From contig NC_056550.1 of NCBI RefSeq assembly GCF_910596095.1, forward strand, positions 17,702,501 to 17,766,500: a stretch of DNA of 64,000 nucleotides. Reading direction: 5' to 3'. Below, one piece after another: positions 11,629-23,789 of this stretch (its first letter is position 1; each line of letters begins with the position of its first letter). Below the pieces are notes generated by a model that saw only the letters and a list, made by a program, of their open reading frames with translations, was not told the origin of the DNA and searched no databases. The DNA is from Thunnus maccoyii (lineage: Eukaryota; Chordata; Actinopteri; Scombriformes; Scombridae). A program made the position numbers and the translations under genes.

Positions 11629-12541
11629 GATTTACGAGGGCAGAATTAACACCATACTGTAAATTCTTTCAAGGCACTCAAACAAAGGCCATAGTGTCAT
11701 TAAAATTCAATGGTAGTCTTCCTGTTAGTTTACAAGAGTGCAAATTTGGCGGAAGAGTGTGGTGCAGCTCATGCATAATGCAAATTGACAGAAAAAATCT
11801 GCATCTATCTTAATCTTGATGTCATTTCTCAGGGAAAAAATGAACCAAAACCCCTTGTTATTGCTTTCAATTGTGAGGATTTGCTGCATTTGTCTGTCTT
11901 GTGTGGGGGAAAAAAAGAAGAAAGAAAAAAAGAAAAGAATTTGTTCCGCTTGACATCTTGGATTTATGAAATGAGGAGGTGGACAGACAAGCTTTACACA
12001 GAGACACCATAGATTTACAAGTCCCATTAAGCAAATCAGATGGAGTAAAGCAATAGAAGAGTGGCAGAGGAAGTGAAACACTGAAATAAGGGGCAGGTTT
12101 CTATACAACTTAAACAACAAAGTCAATTCAACAGTAAGAAATATAGGTAGGTCAAAGAAAGAAGAGGCCATTTGCAACAGAACAAGTCTAGGTTATTCCA
12201 CTTTAAACAGCACACTCGGTATAATAGGAAACCATCCAACCGGATTATGTGACCGCTGTCAGGCTGAGGAGACTATTACGCATGTAATCATAGATTGTTC
12301 ATGATCAAAAAAGACAAGCTGAGCATAAAAACTCTAATGAACCTGTGAAGTGGGTCGAGCAGTAGAGTTTTATTTGAGTTTATTAGACAGACTGGACTAA
12401 TGGGTAGGATTTAATCCCTGGTCTACACTCCGAAGCAGAAGGTGGCGGCAATGCATATAATACGCTGGTTTCCAACCGCCTTTAAAAGAAGAAGAAGAAG
12501 AAGACCAAGAACAAGAGGAAGAACTTAGATTTACGAGGGCA
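11629..12541 (+). mobile_element. Repeat block with LINE tail, bounded by 14-bp direct repeats
   Basis: GATTTACGAGGGCA occurs at 11629-11642 and again at 12528-12541, consistent with a target-site duplication. Inside, 12015-12310 reads as the decayed C-terminus of a LINE protein with TGLCDRCQAEETITHVIIDC, a CxxC...H...C knuckle seen near the end of I/Nimb-type LINE proteins. A GAAGCAGAAGGTGGCGGCAA block and a GAA-rich tail (about 12486-12515) follow, as at the 3' ends of such elements. The left part (11641-11900) is a second copy of the repeat at 8868. In-frame stops show it is dead. Confidence 0.65.
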
Positions 12542-12599
12542 CCTGAAGGCGTCATAGTTCCACCCCTGCTGGGCTGGCAGAAAGCTAATCTACAGCCAC

Positions 12600-13478
12600 A
12601 TACCGACACACAGATACTGTACTTACTTTACAAGCTGCCAAGTCAATCTGTCAGCAGCGGAGGAGGAAAACATATGTGACTTTTTTTCCACGCGTAATTT
12701 CATTTTTAAGAAGTCACAGCGGCGTCATTAGCAGGCTAAGCTAGAAGGAAGAGCTAACGACAGTTGGCTGAAACTCCTGCTCCGGTGAGAATGACTGGCC
12801 TGCCATGTTTATTACTCCTTTCTGTTCACGTTTAGCGAGCTAACTAACCTCAGGTAGATAATAATAACGCTACAACTTACTCCTGACAGGGTTTAACAGC
12901 CACCGATTGGGCTTCCGCTGTTAGGAGCTAAATGCTAAGTTGCTAGTCAGTGTTGCTATAAGTGACAGATAATGTGGAAAATGTGTCTCAGAGCTAGCAG
13001 CTAACAATAGCTCTGTCTTCGCTGTGTCTTGGCTGTCAAAGCTTCAAGGTGTCGAGGAACAGCTATGTTGGCATTTATAAGAATATTAGCATCATTATAT
13101 GCTATTTTTTAGAATATGTAAGGATACATAATATCTAAACTGTTGCTATAACTGAGATGTCACTGTTTTGGTTAATGTGTGAGGGTTAAATAGTTTCTGT
13201 CTTTGTTTTCCAGTTGAAGACCTCCCACTACAGGCTGCTGGACTTCACAGATCCAGCTATGTGAGCTGCTCTGATGTGTGGTTTTGTAAATCCATACAGT
13301 GCCCGGTTAAGACAGCTTTTAAGCTGGTCTAGAGGACTTCACTATTACTGTGACGTGAACATCCAGCAGACTTGAAGCTGATTCTGCTGGAAAAGTTGTA
13401 TGCTGGCCTGGATTGTAGCTTAACTCGAGAGCAGCCGCCCTCCCCCTCCACTCCCTCGGCTCCCCCTGTAGGACAACT
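12600..13478 (+). promoter_or_regulatory. gipc1 promoter region and 5' untranslated exons (predicted)
   Basis: A likely non-coding first exon ends at 12784, before a GTGAGA donor. A second begins at 13214 after TTGTTTTCCAG and runs into the coding exon. The 5' untranslated part just before the ATG is C-rich (CCCTCCCCCTCCACTCCC). No TATA box is evident. The exact start site is unknown. Confidence 0.5.
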
Positions 13479-15440
13479 ATGCCTCTGGGTTTGGGAAGAC
13501 GGAAGAAGGCGTCCCCGTTAGTCGAGAACGAGGAAGCGGAGCCTATCCGCGCCGGTCTCAATGTGCCAGGTATGGATGGCCTAGATGGAGGTGTGGTCGG
13601 GCTGGGTGAAGGCGCCACCTCTGAAGGTCTGCCTCCTCCACCTAGCAGCATGCGACCTCGTCTCATCTTCCACACCCAGCTCGCTCACGGCAGCCCCACA
13701 GGCCGCATCGAGGGCTTCAGTAACGTGCGGGAGCTCTATGCCAAGATTGGTGAAGCCTTTGGGATCCCGCCGGCTGAGGTGAGCTGTCCTGCAGATTGTG
13801 ATGAGCGTGAGTTCACCAGCAGAAAAAGCATCATAGTAAATCTGTGTTTTTGTGTCTCTCCACAGGTTATGTTTTGCACACTGAACACTCACAAGGTGGA
13901 CATGGATAAACTATTGGGAGGTCAGATTGGGCTAGAGGACTTTATTTTTGCCCACATTAAAGGTCAACGAAAGGAAATCGAAGTGTTCAAAGGGGAGGAT
14001 GCACTAGGGTTGACGATCACTGATAATGGAGCTGGCTATGCTTTCATCAAGGTGAGTGATGTTAAAATAGCCAAGAAAATTGATTTCCTCTGACACAAAG
14101 ATCCACAGGGAAAAACAAGACCCTGGACTAAATAAAGAAGTAATTGCTGCACAGAATATGAAAAGTGAGAGAGCGACGAGCTGGATAGAGGTTTGGATTG
14201 CTTCATTTGAATTATGTTGTTTTCAGAGAATCCGAGAGGGGAGCGTCATCCACCAGATCCAGGTCATCAATGTGGGCGACATGATCGAGTCGATCAACGG
14301 CCACCGCTTGATTGGCTGCCGACACTACGAGGTGGCCAAGATGCTGAAGGAGCTGCCAAAAGGGAAGGAGTTCACCATCAAGCTGGTGGAGCCTCTCAAA
14401 GCCTTCGGTAGGTGTGCGAGGAGGAGAGATGCTGGGCTTTTAGACGGTTCAGCCCCACAGTCCTTGAGTTGGTGTAGATAGTCACAATCACTCAACACAC
14501 ACTGACACGCTAGAGTAGATAAACACGGCTATGAAAGCAGTATTTAAGTTTAGCATTTCAGTTGCTATACTAAATGTCCTCTACACCTTATTTTGACTCT
14601 CAGCGCAGCTCCCAGATTTATAGTTGACCTAAAATCTTATCATATTTTCTTCACTGTAATGTTAAAAGGTGCAACAGAGCGTGAAATCATACATACCGAA
14701 CTAACTGTATTAACTGACCCACAGCTCAAGCACTAAGAATCAGGAATGTGCAATGAGAGCAGAATGTGAGGGCGTTTATCTAAAGAGGACACGATGTTCA
14801 GCGCTGTCACAGCTGGAGACTGATTTTTTAGGACTGTACAAAATGTTAAAGGGATCTCTTGTCTCTTGTTTAATTGTTGTGTGCAGATATGATCAGCCAG
14901 CGGTCTGGAGGATCCAGGTCAGCATCAGGGGTTCAGCTGGGGACCGGCAGGGGAACTCTGCGGCTGCGCTCCAAAGGTCCTGCTACTGTGGAGGAACTGG
15001 TGAGAATACACCTGTGGACTAAAATCAATCTGTAAAGTTTGTAATTCTGTTCCATCACCTGAGTATGAGATTTTTTTTTTTTTTATTCTCCAGCCTTCTG
15101 CATTTGAGGAAAAGGCCATTGAGAAGGTGGATGACCTGCTTGAGAGCTACATGGGTATCAGAGACAGCGAGCTGGGTGAGTGTGTGTGAGTGTGTTGGCT
15201 CTACTGGTGTCATAATTAGTGTGTATCACTGGTTTGGGTTCACTGACCGTTCTCTGACCTCTCTCTCTCTCTCTGTCTGTCTCCTTAGCGGCTACCATGG
15301 TGGAGCTGGGAAAGGACAAAAAGAACCCTGATGAGTTTGCCGAGGCTTTAGATGAAACCCTGGGAGACTTTGCCTTCCCAGATGAATTTGTTTTTGATGT
15401 CTGGGGAGCCATTGGCGACGCTAAGGTCGGGCGGGTGTAA
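13479..15440 (+). CDS. gipc1: GIPC1, PDZ-domain trafficking adaptor (synectin)
   Basis: Coding exons 13479-13778, 13866-14051, 14227-14407, 14887-14999, 15094-15175 and 15289-15440 join in frame (1014 nt, 337 aa; human 333). Order: a variable Pro/Gly-rich N-terminus with [10 protein letters not shown], the GH1 region with [20 protein letters not shown] (about 60-110), a PDZ domain (about 133-213) with carboxylate-binding loop ALGL at 146-149, and the GH2 region (about 255-337) with [23 protein letters not shown]1 binds C-terminal PDZ ligands of receptors and transporters and, through GH2, myosin VI, moving cargo along endocytic routes. The start is supported by alignment of the N-terminus to the family. 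It follows dnajb1 as on human 19p13. Confidence 0.95.
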
Positions 15441-15467
15441 CCACAGAAACTAATAGAGGAGAACAAC

Positions 15468-15499
<32 letters not shown>

Positions 15500-17890
15500 C
15501 ACCCACGACATTTGGCACTACTAGAAAAAACTACACTACCGTCATGAGTTTGTTTTTATTCTCGTGTATACTCCAACTATTTTTAATTTAGTTTTGGGAG
15601 ACTCTGCCTCGACAAAGAGGATATTGCCTGTGGGAGGATATTGTCAATGGGAGAAGAAGTTGACTGTGATGACTTCCCAAGTGCTTTTATGTGTCTTCCG
15701 GCATTTTCCAGAAACTACAAGCACGCTGATGAGCATTCCCTTTGAACCTGCATGTCATTATTGTAGAAACTGGCAGTGCAACAAGTTCAGCACAAGTCTC
15801 TTAATATGGGAGAAATGAAAGAAATGCTAACACAAAGTAGGCATAAAAAATGTGATTTTTTTTTTTTTCTTTTTCCACATTGCACCGTGTTGCACTGCGC
15901 TGTTAAAACCAACAACAAAAGTGAACAGAGATTGCACTGTACCGAGTTGAGCGGCACAGTAATTGCACAGTACAAGACATTCGCCTCAGCTTCAGCCTCC
16001 CTGAAATACAGTGAACCACTCGATGTTACTGTTATGTTTTACAAGCATGTGCTGTTATATTTTTATCTTCATAATGAATTCTGCTGGTTTTATGTTCTTT
16101 TTTTTTTTTGTAAAAGATAAAAAATTGGGATTGCAAAAGGGTCATAGTAAAGTGTAGCTTGCTGACTAAAAGGTCAGTGGTGTTTGTTCACTGTTAAAAT
16201 ACTCCATGCTGTAATGAAGCAGCACATTCCAGTTTTACTTTCATACATTAAGACAGTGTTAAAGAAAATCAGTGTTAATTTAGCTTTTTACTGAAGGTCA
16301 TTATATGAGAGTGAGAAGCAGATTGGCTTCCAGGTTTGTGGATTGTGTTGACTTTTTATTTTTTATAGCTAGTGTTTTTATATAAAGTGATGTGATGTCT
16401 ACTTTAAAAAAAAAAAAAAGGTTTGTGTAACAGATGAAGAATGATCTTGTGTTGCGACTACTTTATTGTTTTGAAGCATTACAGAGACAAGTGTTAAAGA
16501 AGAGAAGAAGTCATGAGATGGAGTAGTTGTGTAAAAAAAAAAAAAAAAGGATCTGTTAAGAACAAAATGCCTTTATTTCTTCTCATTTCATGCATTTTAT
16601 ACATTTCTGTTAGAAGTATGCATTCTGGTCCATGGTGCTTTAAAAATGAAGTATACTGTCATTGAAGCAGAATGATACCAAACTACTTCCATCATGTGTC
16701 ACTGACATCGTGACTTGTGTTGTTCATAGAGAGGAAAAAACGGGCAATGTTGAATTTTCCAAGATGCACCAACTACTCCGCGTAGGTAAACATGTCTTAA
16801 AAAAAAAAACTTTAGGTGTTAACCTTTTCAGTATATCCAAATGTATGAAGCTATTTTGTAGTAAGTTTTTGTTTCATTCTTCAGAGTTAATGTATATCTA
16901 AAAGGATTATGTAATGAAACTGACGCTAGAACACTGTAACACTGAGAAGAACACGTTATTTTGATGGCTTTGTATCACACTGTTGTCATTGTCCAATTAT
17001 AATGCAATAATAACATTGACATGGCAGTTTTCCCTCTGTTTGGTCTTTCTTAAACACAACACATTGTTCTTAAGTTTTAAGCTGAGAGTACATTCAGACA
17101 TACTGGTTTGACCTGGAAAAATGTTTATTTATATGTAAAACTGTTATAGATATACACTTTCTGTTGTTGAAACAGACGATCTCCTGGAATGTCTTCCAAC
17201 GTTCACAGAAATCATCCCAGAGGGCGTGTTGTGTGTTTGTGTTTCTTCTCACTCCTGCATCCTCCTGAAATATATATGATGATTCACCAGACAGTGAAAT
17301 CCCTTTGAGTATCAGCGGGGCATCAGGGGTAATGATATACTGTACCTGGGTAAACTTGATAGTGCCAATCAGGCTCAATGGGGTCACCTCCGGGCTTTAC
17401 ATGTAAATCAAGGAAGGTGGCAAATTGAGATCTGTCCTAGTTCAACACAAAATAGTTTTGCAGTATGTTTAGATTATAAATAGGAAAGATTTTTGCAGCT
17501 GTTTTGAATTTGTTTACCCTCTTAACATCACCAGTGTCTCACTACTATACCTCCTATTCCTGCATTTACTGGTCTTTCGCCAAAAACTGCCAGAGCACTT
17601 ACAGCAATGTTCTTGCTTTTTCCAAAGAAGAAGTAAAACATGATTTTGATTCAGCTGAAGTCCACCATTTTTCTCAGAGCCCTGTCACGGCCTGCAGATG
17701 AGGGGCGGTGACATGTCCTTTATTTACTAGAAGTGAAGAAAACCTGTTCTTCAAGTCCCTGTTGATCTATAACCCTGGTTGCTCATGTACGGTGTCCAGA
17801 TAACTGTGTGGACTCGTGCCGCAGTCTTCACAGAGAGGAGCGCAGCTGAGAAGTCTTTTCTTCCCTAACAGAGTGCACTCTCTGCAACAA
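15441..17890 (+). other. gipc1 3' untranslated region and spacer before the TRIM gene
   Basis: No coding exon was seen. A (TG)n run (15471-15499) and several long A or T homopolymers occur. The AT-rich text to about 17000 is plausible as the long gipc1 3' end, but no single poly(A) signal stands out. Short open frames here have no recognisable domains. Confidence 0.45.
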
Positions 17891-17894
17891 AAGC

Positions 17895-17901
17895 TATAAA
17901 A
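17895..17901 (+). promoter_or_regulatory. TATA-like box before the TRIM gene
   Basis: TATAAAA lies 34 bp 5' of the first in-frame ATG of the TRIM gene. If used, transcription would start close to that ATG, favouring initiation at the internal Met38 that directly precedes the RING domain. Confidence 0.4.
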
Positions 17902-17928
17902 GCAGCCCCCCACCAGCAGGAACCTGCC

Positions 17929-20900
17929 ATGGCGTTGCGTCCACGTGCTTCCTCTCAACCTGGGAAACTTTCCTTTTTCCACAGTCCCAAAGTGGCTTCA
18001 GCCCTTCGACCACGGGCAGTTTCCTCACGCTCAGGCTCCATGCTGGAAGAGGAACTGTCTTGTCCTGTCTGCTGTGACATCTTCAAGGACCCCGTGGTGC
18101 TCAAGTGCAGCCACAGCTTCTGCCGGGCCTGTCTGCAGCAGTTCTGGAACAAAAAGAAGGCCAGGCGCGAGTGCCCCGTCTGCAGGAGGAAGTGCTCTCT
18201 GACGGAGCCCACAGTCAGCCTGGCCCTGAAGAACGTGGCTGAGACCTTCCTCAGGGAGCAGGAGCGCAAGACAGCCACAGCTGGGGCTGGTGGGACAGGG
18301 GAGCAAGCTGGGGTGGTGGAGGTGAAGTGTGTCACACACGGGGAAACTCTCAAGCTCTTCTGTCAGGATGATTTTGAAGTCCTCTGCTGTGTGTGTCACA
18401 CCTCCAAGAAGCACCAGGGCCACCGAGTGTGTCCCCTGGAGGAAGGAGCTCAGGACCTCAAGGTAATGTGTGGAGCTGCAACGATAGTCGATTGACAAGA
18501 TAATTAATTGCCAACTATTTTAATGATCGATTATTCGTCTTTTTTTTTTAACAAAAAAATACAAGAATTCTTTGGTTCTGGGACAAAACATTGTAGGTTG
18601 CATCTTGGGCTTTGGGAAACAGCCATCAACATCTTTCACAATTTTATAATGATAATGAAAACAATCCTAGTAATGTTCTCTTGTCTATCTGCAGTTTGTT
18701 ATAGTTACAAACTATTTTTGAAATGCACTGAATGGTTTTAAGAATTGAAAAAATTTCTTTCCTGACGTCCCCAGCACCATTCTCAGTAGTTGTGCAAAGT
18801 TAAATAGATCTTAATATAATAATGATATATAATTTTCTGCCACCTAACTGGCTCTTAGGATGCATGTTCTCTGACATTTTGATGCTTTCTCTACCCTCAC
18901 CCCTCAGGCAGAGCTGAAGCAAGAGCTGGCTCCGCTGAAGAAGCACCTGCGTCGCCTGTATGAAGCCAAGGAGGAGTGTGATGACACAACTGTGTACATA
19001 AAGGTATCAATAAACACAGAGATCCACGAAACACTAGAGGACCTGCATGGGTGCAGACGTGACTGTGACTGAAATTGAGCCACGTACTGTTAGTGTGTAA
19101 ACATGTCAACCAAGGTGTTAGAGAAGCCATGTAGTTTGCTGTTAAGGTCTCGGATTGGGTGACAATCGGGTGATGAGACAGTATTTGTAATATATACTCG
19201 GCTGCAAAAACAAGAAAACAGAAAGTGAGTCACTTTCAGATCATTTTAGAAAAGGTGTTTGTGCAAACTCAAAACTACAGCAATCCTATAATACAATTTA
19301 TTTGAAAGGATACTAGACAGATATAATAAAAACCTATAAAAGGCATATTTAATCCAATAGGTAGATCATAGTGATGCATTTAGAGATACAATATACAGTA
19401 AATAAAGGAAACAAAATAGATCTATAATAGGGTATTATGGAGACATTTTTCTTCTCTCAGTAATAAGCAGTAAAGGTCATTATCCCTTATTGAAAAATGG
19501 CAATCCCAAAGGAGGAGATGTAGAACAGAATGTTAGAGGAGTCATTTTTTTCAGACTGCAACTCCAACTCAGTCGTGTTATCGTATATTCGCGTTGACCC
19601 ATGTTTCCACGTGTGCTAGAGCCAGACTCAGACCACAGAGCAGCAGATCAAAGAGGAGTTCCAGCAGCTGCGTGAGTTCCTGCAGAAGGAGGAGACGGCT
19701 CGACTGGCCGCCCTGCAGCAGGAGGATGAGGAGAATAAAGAGCTGGTGAAGAAGAAGTCCGAGAGCATCACCAGAGATATCCTCACCTTTTCTCACGCCA
19801 TCATTGCCATTGAGAACGAGATTGCATCCAGTGATGTTCTTTTTGTTGAGGTGAGTGGGCGTTAATGTTTATCTTTCTGTATTCATCTGACCTTACTGAC
19901 ACCCTGTTTGTAATACTGTCTTTTCATTTCAGAATTATACCAACACAAAGAAAAGGTGAGAGATTTTTAACCCTCTGCAGTATCTGTTCATAGATTCGGC
20001 TTACTAGTTATTATGTGTTGTTGAACTCTGTGTGGGATTTTCTACTCACAGAGCACAGATCCCGCAGAAGGATCCAGAAAAAGTGTCAGGTGCTCTTATT
20101 AATGTGGCCAAGCATGTCAGTTCCCTCAAGTACCACGTGTGGGAGAAGATGGCGGAGCTGGTTCACTACAGTAAGCACTCACTTGACTCTGTGTGTGAAG
20201 TCTGGTTATGTGTTAAGTGTAATTTTGCGACCCAATTCAGGATAGTTGTTGTGGAGTGCTCAATCAATATTTTGACCCTGTAGAAGAACAGTGTGTGATC
20301 GATACATGCTGGCCTTGTGTTCAGTCATGTAGCTTTGTCAATAAAGGCTTTTTTCTGCCTTGAATGTTGGGAAGAAATCTTGTGTACATCACAATAACCA
20401 CTATGCTCTTTTCCATTAAGCACCTATCACCCTAGACCCCAACACTGCCTACTCCTTGTTGTCCATCTCCAAAGACCTGACCAGCGTGGCCAACAGTGGA
20501 TGCCTGCGGGAGCTCCCGGATAATCCTGAACGTTTTGGCCACTTTGTGTTCGCGCTGGGCTCCGAGGGCTTCACTTCAGGCCGCCATGCCTGGGAGGTGG
20601 ATGTGGGCGACAAGGTGGACTGGATGCTCGGCGTGGTCAAGGGATCCATTGACAGGAAAGGCCGCATATCGGGCTGTCCTGAAGGTGGTTTTTGGATGAT
20701 CTCGCACTATGAGAGCGAGTACTCAGCCATGACGAGGCCCAGCACCCCACTGCATCTGGAGGGGGAGCTGACCAGGGTCAGAGTGCAGCTGGACTACGAA
20801 GCCGGTGAGGTGACCTTCTCTAACCCTATCAGCATGACTCCGATCTACTCCTTCACCGACTTCTTCACTGACAAGATGTACCCCTTCTTCTGCCCGGGAG

Positions 20901-20980
20901 CCAACATCAATGGAAATAACCCCAAACCTCTTAAGATCTGCCCCGCCAAAGTGGCTGTGTGGAACAGTGCGACGTGGTGA
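17929..20980 (+). CDS. TRIM-family E3 ubiquitin ligase (RING, B-box, coiled coil, PRY-SPRY)
   Basis: Exons 17929-18462, 18908-19003, 19620-19850, 19933-19955, 20052-20170 and 20421-20980 join in frame (1563 nt, 520 aa). Exon sizes of 96, 231 and 23 nt are the typical class-IV TRIM pattern. RING (45-90): C45, C48, C60, H62, C65, C68, C82, C85, binding zinc and the E2. B-box 2 (about 134-166) includes C134, H137, C153, C156 and H162. A coiled coil (about 175-310) is rich in Gln/Glu/Lys. The PRY-SPRY domain (335-520) has LDPNTAYSLL, WEVDVG and DWMLGV and would recognise substrates. It resembles fish genes labelled zinc-binding protein A33 or nuclear factor 7-like; the orthologue cannot be named. 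Met38 is an alternative start. It is tail-to-tail with the dehydrogenase gene. Confidence 0.92.
18473..18745 (+). mobile_element. hAT-like MITE relic in TRIM intron 1
   Basis: GGAGCTGCAACGATAGTCGATT begins 10 bp after the exon 1 donor and matches the left end of the family at 54812-55312. Further family words (TGATCGATTATTCG, TTTGGGAAACAG) follow. The right end is not identifiable. Confidence 0.55.
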
Positions 20981-21048
20981 TTGGAGAACAGTCACCAGAC
21001 GAGGAAATGATTGTATTGTAAATTCAAGAAGTTATGTGTTAAGTGTGA

Positions 21049-21054
21049 ATTAAA
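21049..21054 (+). terminator. Likely TRIM polyadenylation signal
   Basis: ATTAAA lies about 70 bases after the TRIM stop codon. It is the nearest canonical variant before the convergent neighbour. Confidence 0.45.
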
Positions 21055-21134
21055 TAATTGAAGCAGATGATGTCAGTGCATGTTTGTGTGTAAAATAAGC
21101 ATGATACAAGCAAAGTAATTAGGACAAGTATAGG

Positions 21135-21140
21135 TTTATT
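21135..21140 (-). terminator. Likely polyadenylation signal of the dehydrogenase gene
   Basis: TTTATT on the plus strand is AATAAA on the minus strand, about 40 bases after the dehydrogenase stop. Confidence 0.55.
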
Positions 21141-21179
21141 TAACTTGTAGTTTATGAAGCACAAAGTAACTGTTGAAAG

Positions 21180-23768
21180 CTACCAGGGGACAGTCTTGCC
21201 CTTATAATCCAGGAAGGCTCCATTGTGCTTTTCAGTCAAGGAGGCCATCACCCTGAGTATCCCCTGCACACTCTCCGGAGCAGCAATATCCGCCTGGTGG
21301 TCGAAAACACACAGTAAATATGGAAGACCACACAGGATACACTGAAACACACACTAGATATAGCCTCTACAGCTACATTACCACATTCAGTCCTCATTGG
21401 GGCCACTTTCATATGTGATCTATATCTGATTTTAGTCCTCAGTCTTAATATCATGTGACTTTTACATCACCTTGGCACTTTGGTGCATGCGTGAAGGACA
21501 GCGGCAATTATGGGTGTTCAGTGGAGCAACAGTGAAATGACGCAAGAAGACTGCAAAATACAAACTGTCATGAAAGGGGATGGCTATGCAGGATCATAGG
21601 AGAATGACACTGCGAAGATTAAAGCCTTAAAAATAACTTTAAAGAAGCTAAATACTTGAATAAAACAAGCCAATGGTGCATAACATGTCCATTTTACAAT
21701 GAGCTACAGTATATTCTAATGCAGTTAGTCTTCCTATAAAACACTGGAGCTGTGATAGAGGTGACAAGTTCAACAGTGTCACCTCTACAGTGTGTTTGTA
21801 TACTTCAACACAAGGATTCCTCACAGTTACCTCACAAAGCAGAATAAGCAAGTTAGGAAGATAAATGTAACTATGGCATTGGTAATGCAATATCTCTGAG
21901 AACTTAAATTGGTGTTTTGTTTGTCAAAAATGATTTATGGATGTGATGCTGTGAGATATATTTATTTTATGAGATATTTCATAACACAAGTTTATCTATC
22001 TAACTTTAAATAATCCTGCTTTGCGTGATGTCTGGTATTGCTTTTGAATATCTGGATTACTGATGGATGACTTGTTCAGACTGGTATCAAACACAGTAGG
22101 AAACACTTTAACCTAAAAATTAGTTCTTGAGCAAAAGAATATGAAATAAACACCAAAATCCTGCATTGTAAATGAAGACTACTTTGTAATAAGATCTGCC
22201 ACAGTGATAAGGCTTAGCTGTCTCCGTTTTCTCCTGTGGTTTGTATTGATTCTACAATTCAACTACTGCAGTTATATCTTTGCTATTTTCAGAAACCATG
22301 CAACGATTGCATAAACACTCATTGTGTGTGATATATGAAATCATACAGTGTGATGTTGATATTGTACTTCTCAATGAATAAAATAAACTTTCATTTAGAG
22401 ACGACTAAGGTTTCTCCGCATTGTTCTATTGTATCCTTTATGGGTGGACTTGTGGCAACTGGCTGACTCACCTCTTCTCCACCCATGTCAGTGCGCACCC
22501 AGCCAGGATGAAGTACTGAAAACAGAATCCCATCCTCCTTCAGCTCCTCTGAAGCACACAGAGTCAGCATGTTCAAAGCCGCCTGAGGAGAGGGAGGAAA
22601 ATAACTGTCATAGAGCAAATAAGTTGATGTAAGTTGAGGTCACAGTGTCAGTGGGTTGTCACTTGCCTTGCTAATGCGGTAGGAGATGGCAGGTAAGGAG
22701 GCATATGACTGTTTTAAAGATTCCATTGACGCCATAACTGAGGAGATGTTGACAACGGCTGCTTTGTTGCAGGACATCCCCGGCATACCACTGGCCTTCA
22801 CTGCTGCACGTAGGTGAGGCAGGAACTCCTAATGACGACCACCGGGAGGAAGAGAGGGAGGCATGTGATGATGAGGGTTGTCAGCAAGAGAACATAAACT
22901 TTAAATGTACAGTGGGATGACTACACCCTATTTCCTTCTATTATTTAGGAAAAATGCAGTATTGAGGTTATGTGACATTTCCTCTGCCCGTACTTTAATA
23001 ACGTTCATCGGGCCCATGACATTGGTGTTGAAGGCACTCTGCATGTCCTCAGGACTGGTGTCCTGCAGGTTGCCTTTGGCCAGGATCCCTGCATTGTTAA
23101 TCAGCAGGTTGAGACCCCCCGTCCCCACCAGAGAGCCAACCAGTGGGGCAGCCTGTTTTATGCTACAAAGGTCAGTGACGTCTGACAGAGAGGGAAAGAA
23201 AGTGGAACATCAGTGGCAGTCAATAGCATACAGACAGATAAAATATCAAACTACTGGGTTACTCATAAACCCGGATCAAGCGCATGCTTGGGCATGGAGG
23301 CATGACAGAGGGTTTGATAGAGAGCTTGTACCCAGGCGGATGACGGATATGATTTTGGGGTGCTTCTTTGCCAGAGTTTGCAAGGCCTGTAAATACACAG
23401 AGAAAATGTGTTCATTATTCAGAAGGATCAAAGAATCACACAATGTTAATCTCTTGTACTTACTTTATTTTATGCAAGATGTTGCTTCCTCTCAGTAACT
23501 TAAACCTTTTAGTTTGCATTAACTTTTTTTCCTTCATTTTTACCTTTTCCATAATTTAGGGCATAGAACATACAGTTCTTTGCTGAACAGGCCAGTGAGT
23601 AACAAAGGCAGTACAGACTCTCACCTCGGTCTTCGGTCCATGTGGATTCCTGCAACAGGCAAACAGTTTTCTCACTTGAGAGGGGGGCTCCATCATTTGC
23701 TTAACCATCTCCAGGCCCAGGCCTCTGTTGGCCCCTGTGATAAGCACGCTGACTGGTTGGGCTGCCAT
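21180..23768 (-). CDS. C-factor-like short-chain dehydrogenase/reductase
   Basis: Minus-strand exons 23625-23768, 23332-23386, 22994-23181, 22667-22828, 22472-22582 and 21180-21293 join in frame (774 nt, 257 aa). The Rossmann cofactor motif TGANRGLG is at residues 11-18, NNAG at 95-98, the catalytic serine in NISSV (about 158-159) and the YxxxK pair at Tyr179/Lys183, so the classical SDR active site is intact. The end LDYKGKTVPW is typical of vertebrate proteins annotated as C-factor or C-signal-like, related to carbonyl reductases of the sniffer type. A soluble NAD(P)H-dependent carbonyl reductase is expected; the substrate is unknown. The start at 23768 has a good context (GAAATGG); an upstream in-frame GTG at 23789 was not chosen. 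The intron after exon 4 begins with GC, not GT. Confidence 0.9.
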
Positions 23769-23789
23769 TTCCTCTGTCTCAGTTTGCAC

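Larger units (their letters stand above)
6882..12600. other. dnajb1-gipc1 intergenic region, repeat-rich
   Basis: No host exon was found. The stretch contains MITEs (7252-7640, 10401-10795), related repeat blocks (8868-9540 and 11641-11900), a LINE tail (12015-12510) and CTCF-like motifs (9864-10222). An AATAAA at about 9577 and AU-rich ATTTATTTA near 9611 could belong to a long dnajb1 3' end, but this cannot be shown from sequence. Confidence 0.5.

Noticed and set aside
11725-12177. 150-codon minus-strand frame
   Set aside because: Runs antisense through repeat and LINE sequence; low-complexity Leu/Phe content.
23768-23789. Upstream start for the dehydrogenase
   Set aside because: The codon is GTG, whereas the ATG at 23768 has a good context and begins the conserved fold.
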